Source: Dactylis glomerata
Lineage: Eukaryota > Streptophyta > Magnoliopsida > Poales > Poaceae
DNA: 64,000 nucleotides
Direction: 5' to 3'
Assembly: GCA_007115705.1 (NCBI GenBank)
Contig: QXEO01001034.1
Coordinates: forward strand, 5,218,212-5,282,211
A program made the translations under genes and the position numbers. Below the pieces are notes generated by a model. The model made no database searches, had not been told where the DNA came from, and saw only the letters and a program-made list of their open reading frames with translations. Below, piece after piece: positions 21,871 through 33,196 of this stretch. Positions within the stretch are counted from its first letter, which is position 1. Each line of letters opens with the position of its first letter.

Positions 21871-23719
21871 ATGGGTACTCCTGAGAACACTAAGTTGTGT
21901 GATTTTACTAGCACCAAAAACAATGATTTTATCTGCACTCCTATTGCGCCACCTGCTCTCGAGGCAAATTTTTATGAGATTAAACCTGCTTTGTTGAATC
22001 TTGTTATGAAATAGCAGTTTTCTGGTGCCAGTTCTAATGATGCTGCAGCTCATCTCAACAATTTTGTTGAGCTATGTGAGATGCAAAAGTATAAGGATGT
22101 AGATGGTAATATTATTAAGCTTAAGCTGTTTCCTTTCTCTTTAAGAGGAAGAGCTAAGGATTGGTTGCTATCTTTGCCTAAAAATAGTATTGATTCTTGG
22201 GATAAGTGTAAGGATGCTTTTATTAGAAAATATTATCCTCCTGCTAAGATTATAGCCTTGCAAAGTGATATTATGAAGTTTATATAGTTTGATAATGAAC
22301 ATGTTGCTCAAGCTTAGGAAAGAATAAAATCTATGATAAAGAATTGTCCCACTCATGGACTGACTACTTGGATGATTATCCAAACTTTTTATGCAGGACT
22401 GATTTTTTTTTCAAGAAATCTATCTATTGGAGGCACTTTTATGTCCATTAGCTTGGGCGTCGCAATGAAGCTTCTTGATAATATGATGGAAAATAATAAT
22501 TTCAACAACAGTGCTTATAGTAACAATTTTGCTAGCAACAATTATAGGCCATATCCTTCTACCAATGGTAATGGTTATGGTAACTCTTATGGTAATTCCT
22601 CCAATAACACTAGGGGCGCGCCCTCTGAGCTTGAAGTCATGATCAAGGACTTCATCGGTAAGCAAACTGGTTTTAACAAGTCTGTTGAGGAAAAGTTGGG
22701 TAAAATTGATATTCTTGCTTCTAAAGTTGATAGCCTTGCTCTTGATGTTAAACTTCTGAAACTAAAAGTGTTGCCTAATGATGTGAAAGAAAGCAATACT
22801 TTGAATGTCATTCAAGTTAGAATTAATGAAAAATGTTAGGATGTTAGCAACATTGCATGCCAAGTGGGAAAGAGAAGATGAGATGGCTAGAAAGATGAAG
22901 GTATGTACTTTTACCACCTCTAATGATGTTGTTTCAAATGCTAGCAATCCTCTTACTTTGATTGGTGTAGAGAAAACTCCTACTCCTTGTGCGAAAAAGC
23001 CCAAAACTGCAAAAATATTTTCTACAAAAAGTGCTAAAAAATTTCGGAGTATGGGAGATAATTGCTCTACTACTTTTAATGATTTTGATGTTGATGGCTG
23101 CAACATATCCGAAGTTATTTTGTTATTGCAAAAGCTTGCTTTGAGTCCTAATGCTAGTTCTATGAATGTTGCTTTTACAAAGCATATTACAAATGCTCTC
23201 ATGAAAATTAGGGAAGAAAAGTTGAAACAAAAGGTTTCTATTCCCAAGAAGTTAGAAGATGGTTGGGAGCCCATCATTGATATGAATGTTAATGGTTTTG
23301 ATTGCCATGCTTTATGTGATCTAGTTGCAAGTATTTCTATTAGACCTAGAAAGATTTATGATATGCTTTGTTTACCACCGCTTGAAAAGTGTTATTTTGA
23401 TGTTCCTCCTACTGATGTTGCTAAGAAGAAGCCTTTGGGAAGGATTAATGATGTTCTTATTATAGTTAACAATAACCTTGTTCCCGTTGATTTCCTTGTT
23501 ATAGATGTTGAATGCAATGCTTCATGTCCTATTATTTTGAGAAGACCTTTTCTTTGAACTGTAGGTGTCATCATTGATATGAAGGAAGGCACTATTAAAT
23601 ATCAATTCCCACTCAAGAAAGGTACGGAACACTTCCCTAGAAAGAGGAAGAAATTAGTTTTTGACTCTATTCTTAGAGCAAATTATGAACTTGATGCTTC
23701 ATCACCATATATTTCTTGA
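21871..23719 (+). pseudogene. Element A gag-protease, decayed
   Basis: This is the homologue of the B and C gag-protease proteins, starting with an ATG context shared with them (PENTKLCDFTST). It has several in-frame stops (for example at about 22012, 22285 and 22315). It has an internal deletion of about 70 codons relative to B and C, so the segment after GGTFMSI jumps to the asparagine-rich part (NNFNNSAYSNNF). A further frameshift lies near 22830. The protease motif is damaged (LCDLVASISIRP instead of DLGASISIMP). It cannot make the intact protein. Confidence 0.88.
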
Positions 23720-25981
23720 TTTCCACTTTCTGCGCCTAGCTCAAAGACGTTAAAGAAAAGCACTCTTGGGAGATAACCCAATGTTTTCTTTTCAGTACTT
23801 TTTATTTTATTTGAGTCTTGGAAGTTATTACTACTGTAATGACCTCTCCTTATCATTTTTATTTCGTTTTTGTGTCAAGAAGAACCTCTAATTTGAGGGA
23901 GGTAAGATTTGGGGAAGTTGCTGTCCTAAAACAGATTTCTACGCTGCACCGTAAAAATTCGTGAAAATTCTCAGAATATGTTTTTGATCTGAAATTTATT
24001 GTGCATATGCCCCAGGTTATATGCAAACTTCCATTAGTTTTGCACTTTTTGATTTGAGCAATAGAAGGTCCTCAAAAAAATAAATCTTTGTCAGCTATTC
24101 TATTTTGACAGATTCTGCCACTATTTGTGTTTGCCTCTCGATCGCTTTCTTTTTGAGTTCTTTTGATCACGAAACTTGTGAGGAAGTTGCTACAGTAGCT
24201 TATACTTTAATGGTTGGTATATTTGAGTTTGAAACTAAACAAAAAGGGGGATTTATTATCATGTTCGTGCTAATGTTGCTAACAGAATTGTGTGAAATTT
24301 TGTATGAAGGAAGTTTTCAAGTGTAGGGAATGGAGAGTGATGAGATGGGATGAAGTATGGTCAAAAGCTCAAGCATGGGATGCCCATATCACCCCAAGAA
24401 ATATCCAAGAGGTACAAGCGTCAAATCTTGGGGGTGCCCCCGAGGCACCCCTTCTTCATCGGCAAAAATCAGGTCACCTTTCAACACACTATATTTTTAT
24501 TGCTTCATATTCTATGCATTTTTTTGGAGCGTCTTTACTTTTGCTTTCAGTTTTCTTTTGTTTTCTTTGCTGCAATAAATGGTTGGACCCCAACAAATTT
24601 CTTTTGGAGAAGAAATACTTCATTTTTCATTGCTAAGAACACTCTAGTTTTCACTCTTATCATTCAACGAGTGTTCTCTTTTTCTAGTACTGCATTTAGC
24701 TTTTGTTTTTCGCCTTGATTTTTGTTCAGATCTTGTTATATCTTTGCATCAAGGTGTATTTATACCACTGGTATATGTTGGTTTTCATCAAAAGAGTTGT
24801 CTCAAAAAGGTTTGAATGGTGTTGGAAAAGAGAAAAAAGTTTCATGCCTATAGTGGTACAAATGGGAGCTTGTTTAGACTGCGGCTTAGACTTTTGCATG
24901 TCATGCTTGATGTCATTTTGATAGTATGCTTAGTAGTTTTTGCTGTAGCATGACTTGTCACAAATGACTGATATTGCTTAATGAGCCTTTAAAAAAATCA
25001 TGCGTTGTTTTTGTTATATGGGAGCATATTATTGTGGTTTTCGCCTTTGATGCTTTATTTGGGTTGACTTGGCGCATGCTTACAACATGTTTGACTCTAA
25101 CAAAGTCACCATAAGCCTCTATGATCATTTGGTTTTTAACTTGTGATACCACTTTATGCTTCGGTTAATGATGTTTTGTTGCTATGTATGATTATGGCCG
25201 TTATTGCTCTCTTAATTGGTCGCTCCTAGTCTTTTGCTAGCCTTTATTTTGTACTGAGTATGAGCTCTACTCGTGCATCCAACTCCCAAAAACTAAGTTT
25301 TCCAATGTGTCCACCATACATACCTATTAGCAATTTGCTCCAAGTACATTCGACATGCTTTTATCTATCCTTCAAATTAAACTTTTTGGTGTTATGTGAA
25401 AATTAGTCAGTAAAGCTCTCACGAATCTCACGGCACACTTGACTTTTCTCGTTTTTAATAATTTTGACATTGTGGCTCTCTTATGTTGATGTTATGCTTG
25501 CAAGTTGTAAGTTGGAAATTATCCCAGCCATGCCGTCGTGGGGCAAGCTTCAACATTGTACTTTCTTTCATTTAGTTGATATCGTGATCTTTTGTTTATG
25601 GATACTTGAGATGTGAAATAAGTTTGGATCTTATGAGCTCATGGAGTTTGTATATGTGTTAGAGAAACACCTGGGCCGCTAATCTAAGCCATGCATCATT
25701 CATGGTGGAAATTACAGCATGCCCATAGTGAACATTCGACGACACATCTCACAATAAAAAGCTATACCAATGGTAAATAAAAGAGATGCCGAGGTGTTCA
25801 TTGTCTGTTTGTCTTGTCATTTTGATGTGGGCTTGTTCCATGTCATCGGGCAAGAGATACCCTGTTGGCGGTTCTCAATGATACATGTATGCTTACAATG
25901 ACAAGAACTTTCTTGGTACCTAAATCGAGTAGCATGAGGTTTAGGTATTCGTACTTCACGGGACACGAGGTTTTCAACTTA
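23720..25981 (+). other. Element A non-coding 3' interior, first part
   Basis: Homologous, in inverted orientation, to the non-coding interiors of elements B (about 41290-43560) and C (about 53290-55580). No RT, RNase H or integrase motif can be read in any frame. It continues at 29160 after the Helitron. Confidence 0.75.
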
Positions 25982-26520
25982 CTAGGTGAATGCCCGTACG
26001 TTGCTACGGGTCTTTAATTTTTTTGCCTCCTATGTAAACATAATATATGTGAATGTTCTTATATTTCAGCGGCATCACAGGTCAGCCAAGGGAAAATGTT
26101 TGGGTTACTTGTCTCTCTCTCACACAAAAATCGATAACTATGCTTCATAGTCTTCCGAATATCCGCAATTCTTTTTTATTTGAGATTTACTTTATACACT
26201 GAGATTATTTTACACATTCAGAATTTCAGATTAACATTTATTGTACCTTAATGAGTAATGTTGTAAAGATTAATGTGCCCCGCGTCTCAATCTTGGAAAG
26301 ATTAATGTAGACTGTGACAGCCTGACATTGATTTACACATCCATCAATGGACAAGTAATCTCTGGCACCAATGATGCACATGTATGTAACTATCAGGATG
26401 GCTGAGGAAAATGCGGCAGTGTTCTTAAAAATGTAATCGATAGTTTTCTACTGGACAAAGTAAGTTTGTCAAAATAAAATACAACTGAATAACAACATGA
26501 AACCCCGAACTAAGTAAGTT

Positions 26521-26693
26521 TGCCAACTGCATATCCATCTTCCTTTCTCCTTTCCTGTACTCTGAATTGCCCTGCTCCTCTAGAGCTGCATAATAAGGCA
26601 AAAAATATCGTTGTAGGATAACCTCCTCGTCATCCGAAGGCAGCGAGATGCCTGCAATGGAGCTCTTGACAGCGACGAAGGTTCCTATACTAT
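26521..26693 (-). pseudogene. Exon-like captured fragment inside the Helitron
   Basis: On the minus strand a frame stays open across this stretch and reads like protein, including GTFVAVKSSIAGISLPSDDE followed by EVILQRYFLPYYAALEEQ. Codon choice and amino-acid make-up differ from the AT-rich surroundings. Possible acceptor AGs lie just upstream (TGCGCAG, TTCATAG). I do not recognise the source gene. Confidence 0.45.
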
Positions 26694-26948
26694 GAACTGC
26701 GCATTTTCAACATAGATAAATCAAAATAAAATTAAGGTTTTCTTGAACAATGAACTGTAGAAAAACAACAGCAATCATGAATCAAAAAATTAAGCCCATT
26801 TGTAGAGTAAAACTTGTATGTGTAGCATATTTCAACTTGCAGTCCAGAACATTATAACTTATTCTCATCCAAGAGACCAAGACTCAATCACGAACATGAT
26901 CTACAATATGTGTACTGCTCATACTTTATTTACACAAGCATGCAAGCA

Positions 26949-27154
26949 ATACACATATTTACAAAGCAAATATATGAAAAGTGAAAATTGTTCTTTCGAC
27001 AATGTAAACAAAAAAAAACTTGCTACCTGTGATTTTTTATGCCTCTCTGGATACACATATTTACAAAGCAAATATATGAAAAGTGAAAATTGTTCTTTCG
27101 ACAATGTAAACGAAAAAAACTTGCTACCTGTGATTTTTTATGCCTCTTTGGGAA
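26949..27154. repeat. 102-bp tandem duplication inside the Helitron
   Basis: The unit starting ATACACATATTTACAAAGCA and ending in TTATGCCTCT occurs at 26949-27050 and 27051-27152 with very few differences. The repeated unit includes the 3' edge of the exon-like segment at 27130-27196 (minus-strand RHKKSQ followed by GTAGCAAG), so the duplication copied an exon/intron boundary. Confidence 0.9.
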
Positions 27155-27196
27155 GCTAATTTCTCCAGACTCCATGCGTCTGATTACCCTGACTTC
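27130..27196 (-). pseudogene. Second exon-like fragment inside the Helitron
   Basis: On the minus strand a possible acceptor (CTGTATAG) is followed by an open segment reading VRVIRRMESGEISFPKRHKK then SQ and a donor-like GTAGCAAG. Together with the fragment at 26521-26693 it suggests captured, intron-containing host gene sequence in the same orientation as the Helitron. The source gene is unknown. Confidence 0.4.
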
Positions 27197-27945
27197 TATA
27201 CAGTACATGAAATTGCAAATATCAGACCAAGACTATAAATTTAAGGCATGAAAGTTTAAGAAATCTTTTTGCCATGGATGAGCAGATGTCACTTTCAATT
27301 TTCAAATATGCATACATACACCGTGAAACAACCGAGGGCGTCTTCAATAACATGGAGAAAATTCACAATCAATCAATTTCTCCCAAATGTACTATATTAG
27401 AGTTATGGGCACTTTCTTTCAATTTATTTCTCTTCCTACTACACCACCAAAAAATGCCATGAATTTGTGGCACTGCATTGTGAATATAGAACATATGGAC
27501 ACATATTTATGGTACTTATAAGAAAATGGTAGGCAGAACATAATCTCCAATCCTTAACTTCATGTTGTTGTGACACATCGGGCATCAGCTATTCTAGCAA
27601 GACAAAAGATGCAATTCTGATTCCATTGCAAGTTACTCTAGTAGAACAACTACGCCATAAATCTAATTTGTAACCACAACCTCTCTGGGTGATTTACTCC
27701 GAATTTTGTTTCTGAACTCCCAACCTCAAAGATTGGAGCAATAAGCAAAGCATATAAGAGGAATACAGATTGATGGCTGACCGCTCCCAACTTCGATCTC
27801 ACATCAAACATAGATCTGTATACTTACGGATTGTGAGGGTCTAATCTGCAGAACAGGACCAAAAATTAGCTGCACGCTCAAATGGCTTTCATAGTGACAA
27901 TATGTAAGAGAGGAAGAATGGCTGAAAAAAGATAGAGAAACAGCG

Positions 27946-28760
27946 GTGAGGTATGGGCACTTACGGTTACGCGCAACAAACAATGGAGCTACCGCAATGG
28001 CAGGAAATGTTGCCCGACCCCTGCAGTGTCAGCACACAGTGATCAAACTCGTCCCTGCCTCCTCTCCATGCCTGCTCGAGTGCACGAGGGTTGGATGCAG
28101 CCAGCGGAGGGCGCTTCGGGGCGTGCGGCGGCTGGCGGCCGGCAACGTTGAAGGATGCGGCAGCGCGACCGAACCCCAGGTGGCGGTGACGCTCTTTTGT
28201 GGGAGACGAAGGGGAGCTCAGGGCGTGAGGGCTGATGTCGGTCCGGAGCTCCGTGTGTGTGTGCCTGCGGCCTACGGTGTGTTGCGGCGGGCTGAACCTA
28301 AAAAAGAAAGTTTCATCTGTCGCCCCTATAACGAACGGGTACGGTAGGGTTCCGTCCGCCGCCCGCCGCCCTGCCGGCTTCCACCACCTCCCATTATCCG
28401 CCCGCCCTACTTCTCTAGCGCAGTCCCGACAACCCTCCTCCACCTCGCCGCCCGCTCTTCTCCATCGCCGATGCTAGCACCTCCCAGATGCTCCCCTCTC
28501 CGCGTAGATCGATCGTGCCTTCTCTCTCCTACTCGATCGGCCGACGCGCCCCTGCCCAGCGCTCAGCCATCGCCGACCTCCTCTGACCGCTCGCCGTGCC
28601 CTAGCTCAGTACTCTGGATGTCGGTGACCTTCTCCGCTCGCTGCACTTGTGGCCAGCTCCCCACTACGCAACTGCATGAGAGTCTAGGCGAGAGACCGCC
28701 AGACAGGCGAGGGGACGCGGGCTAGAGAGGAGGGCGACCTTTGGCTTCTAGGTGAGGGAA
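27946..28760. other. GC-rich block in the Helitron
   Basis: GC content rises sharply compared with the AT-rich DNA on both sides. Frames are open on both strands for up to about 150 codons, but composition is arginine/proline-rich with no recognised domain. It resembles the 5' UTR/first-exon DNA of a grass gene and may be captured. Confidence 0.35.
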
Positions 28761-29159
28761 TGAGCGACGAGGTTGAGGGGATCGATCAGGGATGACCGCA
28801 TCAAGCGCATCTCACAACTGCCGAACTGTGTCTGGCTGCGTGTTGTGATGTGGTGGAGAACGAAGGAAGAGCAATGTTGTGAGAGGATGGGACATGGTCA
28901 GAGGGCGTGCGAAGCGGAGGAGTTTTAATTGCTCTATTCTTTTCCGTGATTGATGTTTCTGTTTCCGATAATTAGGGTGATTGCGGTTGACTTTCATTTT
29001 TTTCGCGTGATAAGCGTGATTTACGTTTTCATATTTCTCTGTGCGTGAGCCGCCAAGGGGTGAGGGCACTATGGATGGATCGCATATGGAGGGGTAGAAT
29101 TGGAAGTCAAATGATGTAGAGAGAAAATGCCTTCACCAACTCGAAACCAATAGTAATGA

Positions 29160-29822
29160 CGATTTGTTAAGCATATGCTTCATAATTGTACTCGCATTAA
29201 CCTTAACCATTCAAGATGCCTATGATGGGGGCAACGAGAGCTCAAAGCTAGTAAGTATCATAATTTTTGGAGGTTTATAAAACTTGCAATCACTGCTTCC
29301 CTCTGCGAAGGGCCTATCTTTTACTTTTAAGTTGAGTCTCCACCTTCTACCTTTATGCACCGTCTAAGAGAGCATAGTTGCTATTCTGAGTTTAATGTGC
29401 ATAGTCCCAAAGTTTATCATTGATTGATTCATGATTATGGTTTTGCTTGTTCTTAAATTATTTGTATCTAGTCGCCCTCTTAAACTTGAAGGTGTCCTAT
29501 GCATTTATATTTTGCTACTCCATGAAGGACAAGCTGAAAACCACTTTACTATGTTTTTCTATATGATTTGAACACACACTTGACTTTCAATGTTTCATTA
29601 CTCATGATCTTTCGTTTGTGTTACTTTTCATGTTATAACATGGTTGCTAAGTTTTATTGTCAAGATTATGTCTCTTATGCCCATATTTTAAGTACTTTGA
29701 TCCCATCACTCAATGCTTTACATCATTGATCAAGATTATGATGGTGCATGTTACCTCAAAAATTATTGTTTTTTTATCACTTACCTACTCGAGGACGAGC
29801 AGGAGTTAAGCTTGGGGATGCT
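29160..29822 (+). other. Element A non-coding 3' interior, second part, and polypurine tract
   Basis: Continues the interior interrupted by the Helitron and is homologous to the inverted stretches 40642-41285 (B) and 52645-53290 (C). It ends in GTTAAGCTTGGGGATGCT, the polypurine region directly before the 3' LTR. Confidence 0.8.
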
Positions 29823-31440
29823 TGATACGTCTCAAACGTATCTATAATTTTTGATGCTCCATGCTTGTTTATACACCATTTGCTTTGTGTTTTGTTTTAT
29901 GCATTTCCTGGAACTAACCTACTAACGAGATGTCACAGTGCCAGTTCCCTGTTTTCTGCTATTTTTGTGTTTCAGAAAAGCTACACAGGAAATATTCTCG
30001 GAATTGGACGAAACAAAAGCCGAACCTCCTATTTTTCCAGAAGCGTCGTGAAGTCTGAAGATGAGACGGAGGGGGGCCAGAACCCGGCCACACCCTAGGG
30101 CGGCGCGGCCCAGGCCCTGGCCGTGCCACCAGGGGGTGAGGCCACCTGGTCCACCTCCTAACGCCGCCCTTCCGCCTATATATTCCCCTCGACAGGAAAA
30201 ACTAAAGGCCCGATCAATTTTCCACGAAACCTACTGCAAGCCGCCGCCATCATCGACGCGAGATCGGGAGGGTCCATAAGCTCTTCCTGGCAACCTGCCG
30301 GAGAGGGGAATCCCTGCCGGAGGCCTTCTTCATCACCATGGTCGCCTCCGGAGTGATGTGTGAGTAGTCTACCTTGGACTACGGGTCCATAGCAGTAGCT
30401 AGATGGTCGTCTCCTCCACCATGTGCTTCATGTTTAGATCTTGTGAGCTGCCTATCATGATCAAGATCATCTTTGTGTAATTCTACATGTTATGTTTGTT
30501 GGGATCCAATGAGTATTGGTACTATGTCAAGTTGATGTGCTGAATTATTATCTTTATGTTATCTCTATGTTGTTTATGATCTTGCATGCTCTCCGTTGCT
30601 AGTAGATATCTTGGCCGAGTAGATGCTAGTGACTCCAAGAGGGGGTATTTATGCTCGATAGTTGGGTTTATGCCTCTAGTAATCTGGGGGAGTGACCGAA
30701 ACCTCTAAGGTTATAGATGTGTTGTTGCCACTAGGGAGAAAACAACATTCTTGTGTTCAAGGACATTTGCATTGTTTACATTACGCACTTTGCTTAATGC
30801 AGTTATCTGTTGTTCGCAACTTAATACTCAACGGGTGCTCGGATGACACCTCGAGAGTGGATTATTAGTTATAGATGCAGTTGGATTACAGTCTATGTAT
30901 TTTGTCGTAATGCCGAGAGTGAATCTCATAGTGATCCTCACGACATATGTACGCTATCTTTATTCTATCAACTGTCCAACTGTAATTTGTTTACCCAGCA
31001 TGTTGTTATTTATCTTATGGAGAGACACAACTAGTGAATTGTGGACCCCGGTCCAATTCTTTTACATTGCTACTACCGTTTTACTTTTACTCGCATTATT
31101 TACATTTTTGCAAACTATTACCTTTTACCACTCGATACGCTTAATCCTTTGTTTACAGCAAACCGGTGAGATTGACAACCTCATTGTAAGTTGGGGCAAA
31201 GTACTTAGTTGTGTTGTGTGCAGGTTCCACGTTGCTGCTGGTGAAAAGTTACACGCCGACAAGCTATTTGGTGCCATTGTCTGGAGTGTCGCAAAGCTAG
31301 CGGGCATCAACCTTCGGAAGTGTGGTTCTTTCTCCTACTGGTTCGATAAACCTTGGTTTCAAAACTGAGGGAAACTTGCTGCTGTGCTCATCATACCTTC
31401 CTCTTGGGGTTCCCAACTGGGTGCCTACTACGCACCATCA
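29823..31440 (+). repeat. Element A 3' LTR
   Basis: Starts TGATACGTCTCAAACG, ends ACTACGCACCATCA, and is followed by the TSD copy CCGAG. Open frames inside (for example around 30895-31368) recur in all LTR copies of the family and are not genes. Confidence 0.93.
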
Positions 31441-32390
31441 CCGAGCATCTCGTGCATCTGGCGGTGCACATCAGTGATCGGTGGCATGCGGCGTCGGCGC
31501 GGTCTGCGACTATGTGTGGCAGCAGGAGCTCGTTCAAGCCCGACGACGGCGCTGACTATCTGGTATGTTTGGATAAACCCACTGCCAAAATTGCTACTAG
31601 TTCACCGTGCTGCTAATGCTCCTACAGTTATGTGCTTGTTCGCGAATGCTAATTTCCTTTTATTTTATGATTTTAGGGGTCATTCGCTCTTGTCGCGGCC
31701 CAGACTCGATCCGGGTCAGGGGACGGTGCACCAAAACAGGTTCCATTGTACTTTGGCGCGCCTACAAACAGAGTTCGCGCTTTCGCTGCCCGTGAACAAA
31801 ATTCACGCTCTCACCGCCCACAAATAGGATTCACGCTCTCTCGCCCCCCACGAACTGAATTTGCGCTCTCGTAGCCCACTAGTTCCCAAAATTTCGCAGA
31901 CTCCCGAGCCTCTTCCGACCATAATGTACTCATCCAGTTTCCCCCAGCACCAATGTCCACTTTTTGAACCTTCTTCTTCTTGGATGTTTGAGGTGTGCTT
32001 CACCTGCGATGGACGACGACGACCACGCAGCGCACGGCGGCTCCTCTACTTCCATAGGAAGAGAAGAAACAGGACGAGACAACAATGGCAGCGCACCAAG
32101 GTATCTCCTCCGTCTTCATGCCCTCTATTCTTTACCCCTTAACCTCTGTCATGCGCCCTCTTGCTATGGAACTAAGGGTGTGTTGCTGATATGTAGCTAG
32201 ATTGTTTATTGACGATGTGAGAACTGCATGGGTAAAATAGTATTCTGCACCACTCAAAACATCATTCTCAAAGCTTGACCAAAAAGTTGGAAGTTGGTCT
32301 GCTCCTATGGGTGATCGTGTTGTCCCCACAAGTAGTCTTCTTTGGACAATCTAATGGGTTAATGTTAAACTGAACAAACTGACTTAATGT
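31441..32390. other. Host DNA between element A and the TNP2 remnant
   Basis: It continues from the sequence left of element A. It contains a short degenerate tandem array (31766-31880) and, at about 31990-32120, a short open stretch beginning ATGGACGACGACGACC that I cannot assign. It may belong to the CACTA element that carries the transposase remnant. Confidence 0.4.
31766..31880. repeat. Degenerate tandem array, unit about 26-31 bp, four copies
   Basis: Four units share the pattern (A)ACNNANTTCGCGCTCTC followed by a C-rich GCCCAC block: at about 31766, 31796, 31821 and 31852. Such short arrays are typical of CACTA subterminal or internal regions, but the copies are too few to be sure. Confidence 0.6.
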
Positions 32391-33196
32391 ATGACTTTAT
32401 ATTTTTTGGAGGATTTGGGCATTTCAACAGAAAGCTATTTTTCTAGCCACAACATCCAATCTTGTTGGCTAGTATTTGTTGTTCCTTATAATCTCCCTCC
32501 TGAAATGTGCATGAAGCAAAATAACCTGATTCTTGCACTAGTAATTCCTAGTCCGGATCATCCGGGAAAGAACTTGAATGTTTTCATGCAGCCCATGATT
32601 GATGAAATAGATGATTTATAGAAAAATGGTGCACTCAGTTATGATTGTCATAGTAAGGAAAACTTCACCACGAAGGCAGCTCTATTGTGGACTATTCATG
32701 ACTTCCCAGCTTATGATTTAGTAGCATGTTGGAGTACTCATGGCAACCTTGCTTGTCCTATATGTGGAGGTGACATAGACACATTTTCTTTGAAGAATGG
32801 GCATAAACCGTGTTGGTTCGATTGCCATAGGAGATTCCTTCCACCTAACCATGCATTTCGTAGGAGTTTGAATTGTTTCCGTAAGGGAAAAAAGGTTTTT
32901 GATCCTCCACCAAAGCGCCTCTCCGGGCAGCAGGTATATGAACAGCTCCAAAGCCTTGTTCCCAATGAAACCGGAAAAAGTATGTATGCTGGTTTTGGGA
33001 ACGAGCACAACTAGATCGGCATAAGTGGTTTATGGCAACTCGAGTACTATGAAAAGTTAATGCTTCGCCATAACATCGATGTAATGCACAATGAGCAAAA
33101 ATGTTGATGAGGCATTGTTAAGCACATGCCTTCATATTCTGGATAAAACTAAGGATAATATTAAAGCTCGTCTAGATATGCAGGATATTTGTAAGT
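32391..33196 (+). pseudogene. CACTA transposase (TNP2 / Transposase_21) remnant
   Basis: Conceptual translation matches the core of the En/Spm TNP2 transposase, which cuts and moves CACTA elements. Recognisable blocks are VPYNLPPEMCMKQ, LALVIPSPDHPGKNLNVF, AALLWTIHDFPAYDL, a zinc-like CPICGGD, and HRRFLPPNHAFRR. After an in-frame stop at 33013 come LMLRHNIDVMHNEQ- and KTKDNIKARLD-like blocks. Stops occur at 32619-32621 (TAG where a Trp codon is expected) and at 33013. The 5' part of the gene is missing or unrecognisable. The 3' part is cut off at 33196 by the left LTR of element X and would continue beyond the window. Confidence 0.85.

Larger units (their letters stand above)
25982..29159 (-). 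mobile_element. Helitron (3,178 bp) nested in element A
   Basis: On the minus strand it starts TCATTACTATTGG (29159 downward) and ends in a hairpin (stem CCCGTA/TACGGG, plus-strand 25993-25998 and 26005-26010), seven bases, then CTAG (25985-25982). The flanking base is A at 25981. The empty site survives in elements B and C (ACAAATCAT|AAGTTGAAAACC on the plus strand at about 41290 and 53292), so insertion was between A and T with no duplication; the T is now C at 29160. No Rep/helicase ORF is present, so it is non-autonomous. The interior carries exon-like fragments and a GC-rich block. Confidence 0.88.
20047..31440 (+). mobile_element. Element A: complete gypsy-type LTR retrotransposon, gag-protease only
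   Basis: Two LTRs of 1,634 and 1,618 bp start TGATACGTCT and end CGCACCATCA, and the whole is flanked by the 5-bp duplication CCGAG (20042-20046 and 31441-31445). The primer-binding site follows the left LTR and a purine-rich AAGCTTGGGGATGCT precedes the right one. The interior has only a decayed gag-protease and a long non-coding part; no RT or integrase. The retropepsin type (DLGAS in the sister copies) points to the Athila-like gypsy branch. The 1.6-kb LTRs suggest the Triticeae Sabrina/WHAM group, a name I hold tentatively. A 3.2-kb Helitron is nested inside. Confidence 0.93.

Noticed and set aside
31990..32200. Short ATG-initiated frame (MDDDDHAAHGG...) as a small gene
   Set aside because: Under 80 codons, low complexity, no homologue recognised, and inside transposon-rich DNA.
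17934..33196. One large CACTA element from 17934 to beyond the TNP2 remnant, with A inserted in it
   Set aside because: Plausible by distance, but a matching degenerate right end at 18474 and lack of continuous CACTA sequence favour a separate small element; not excluded.
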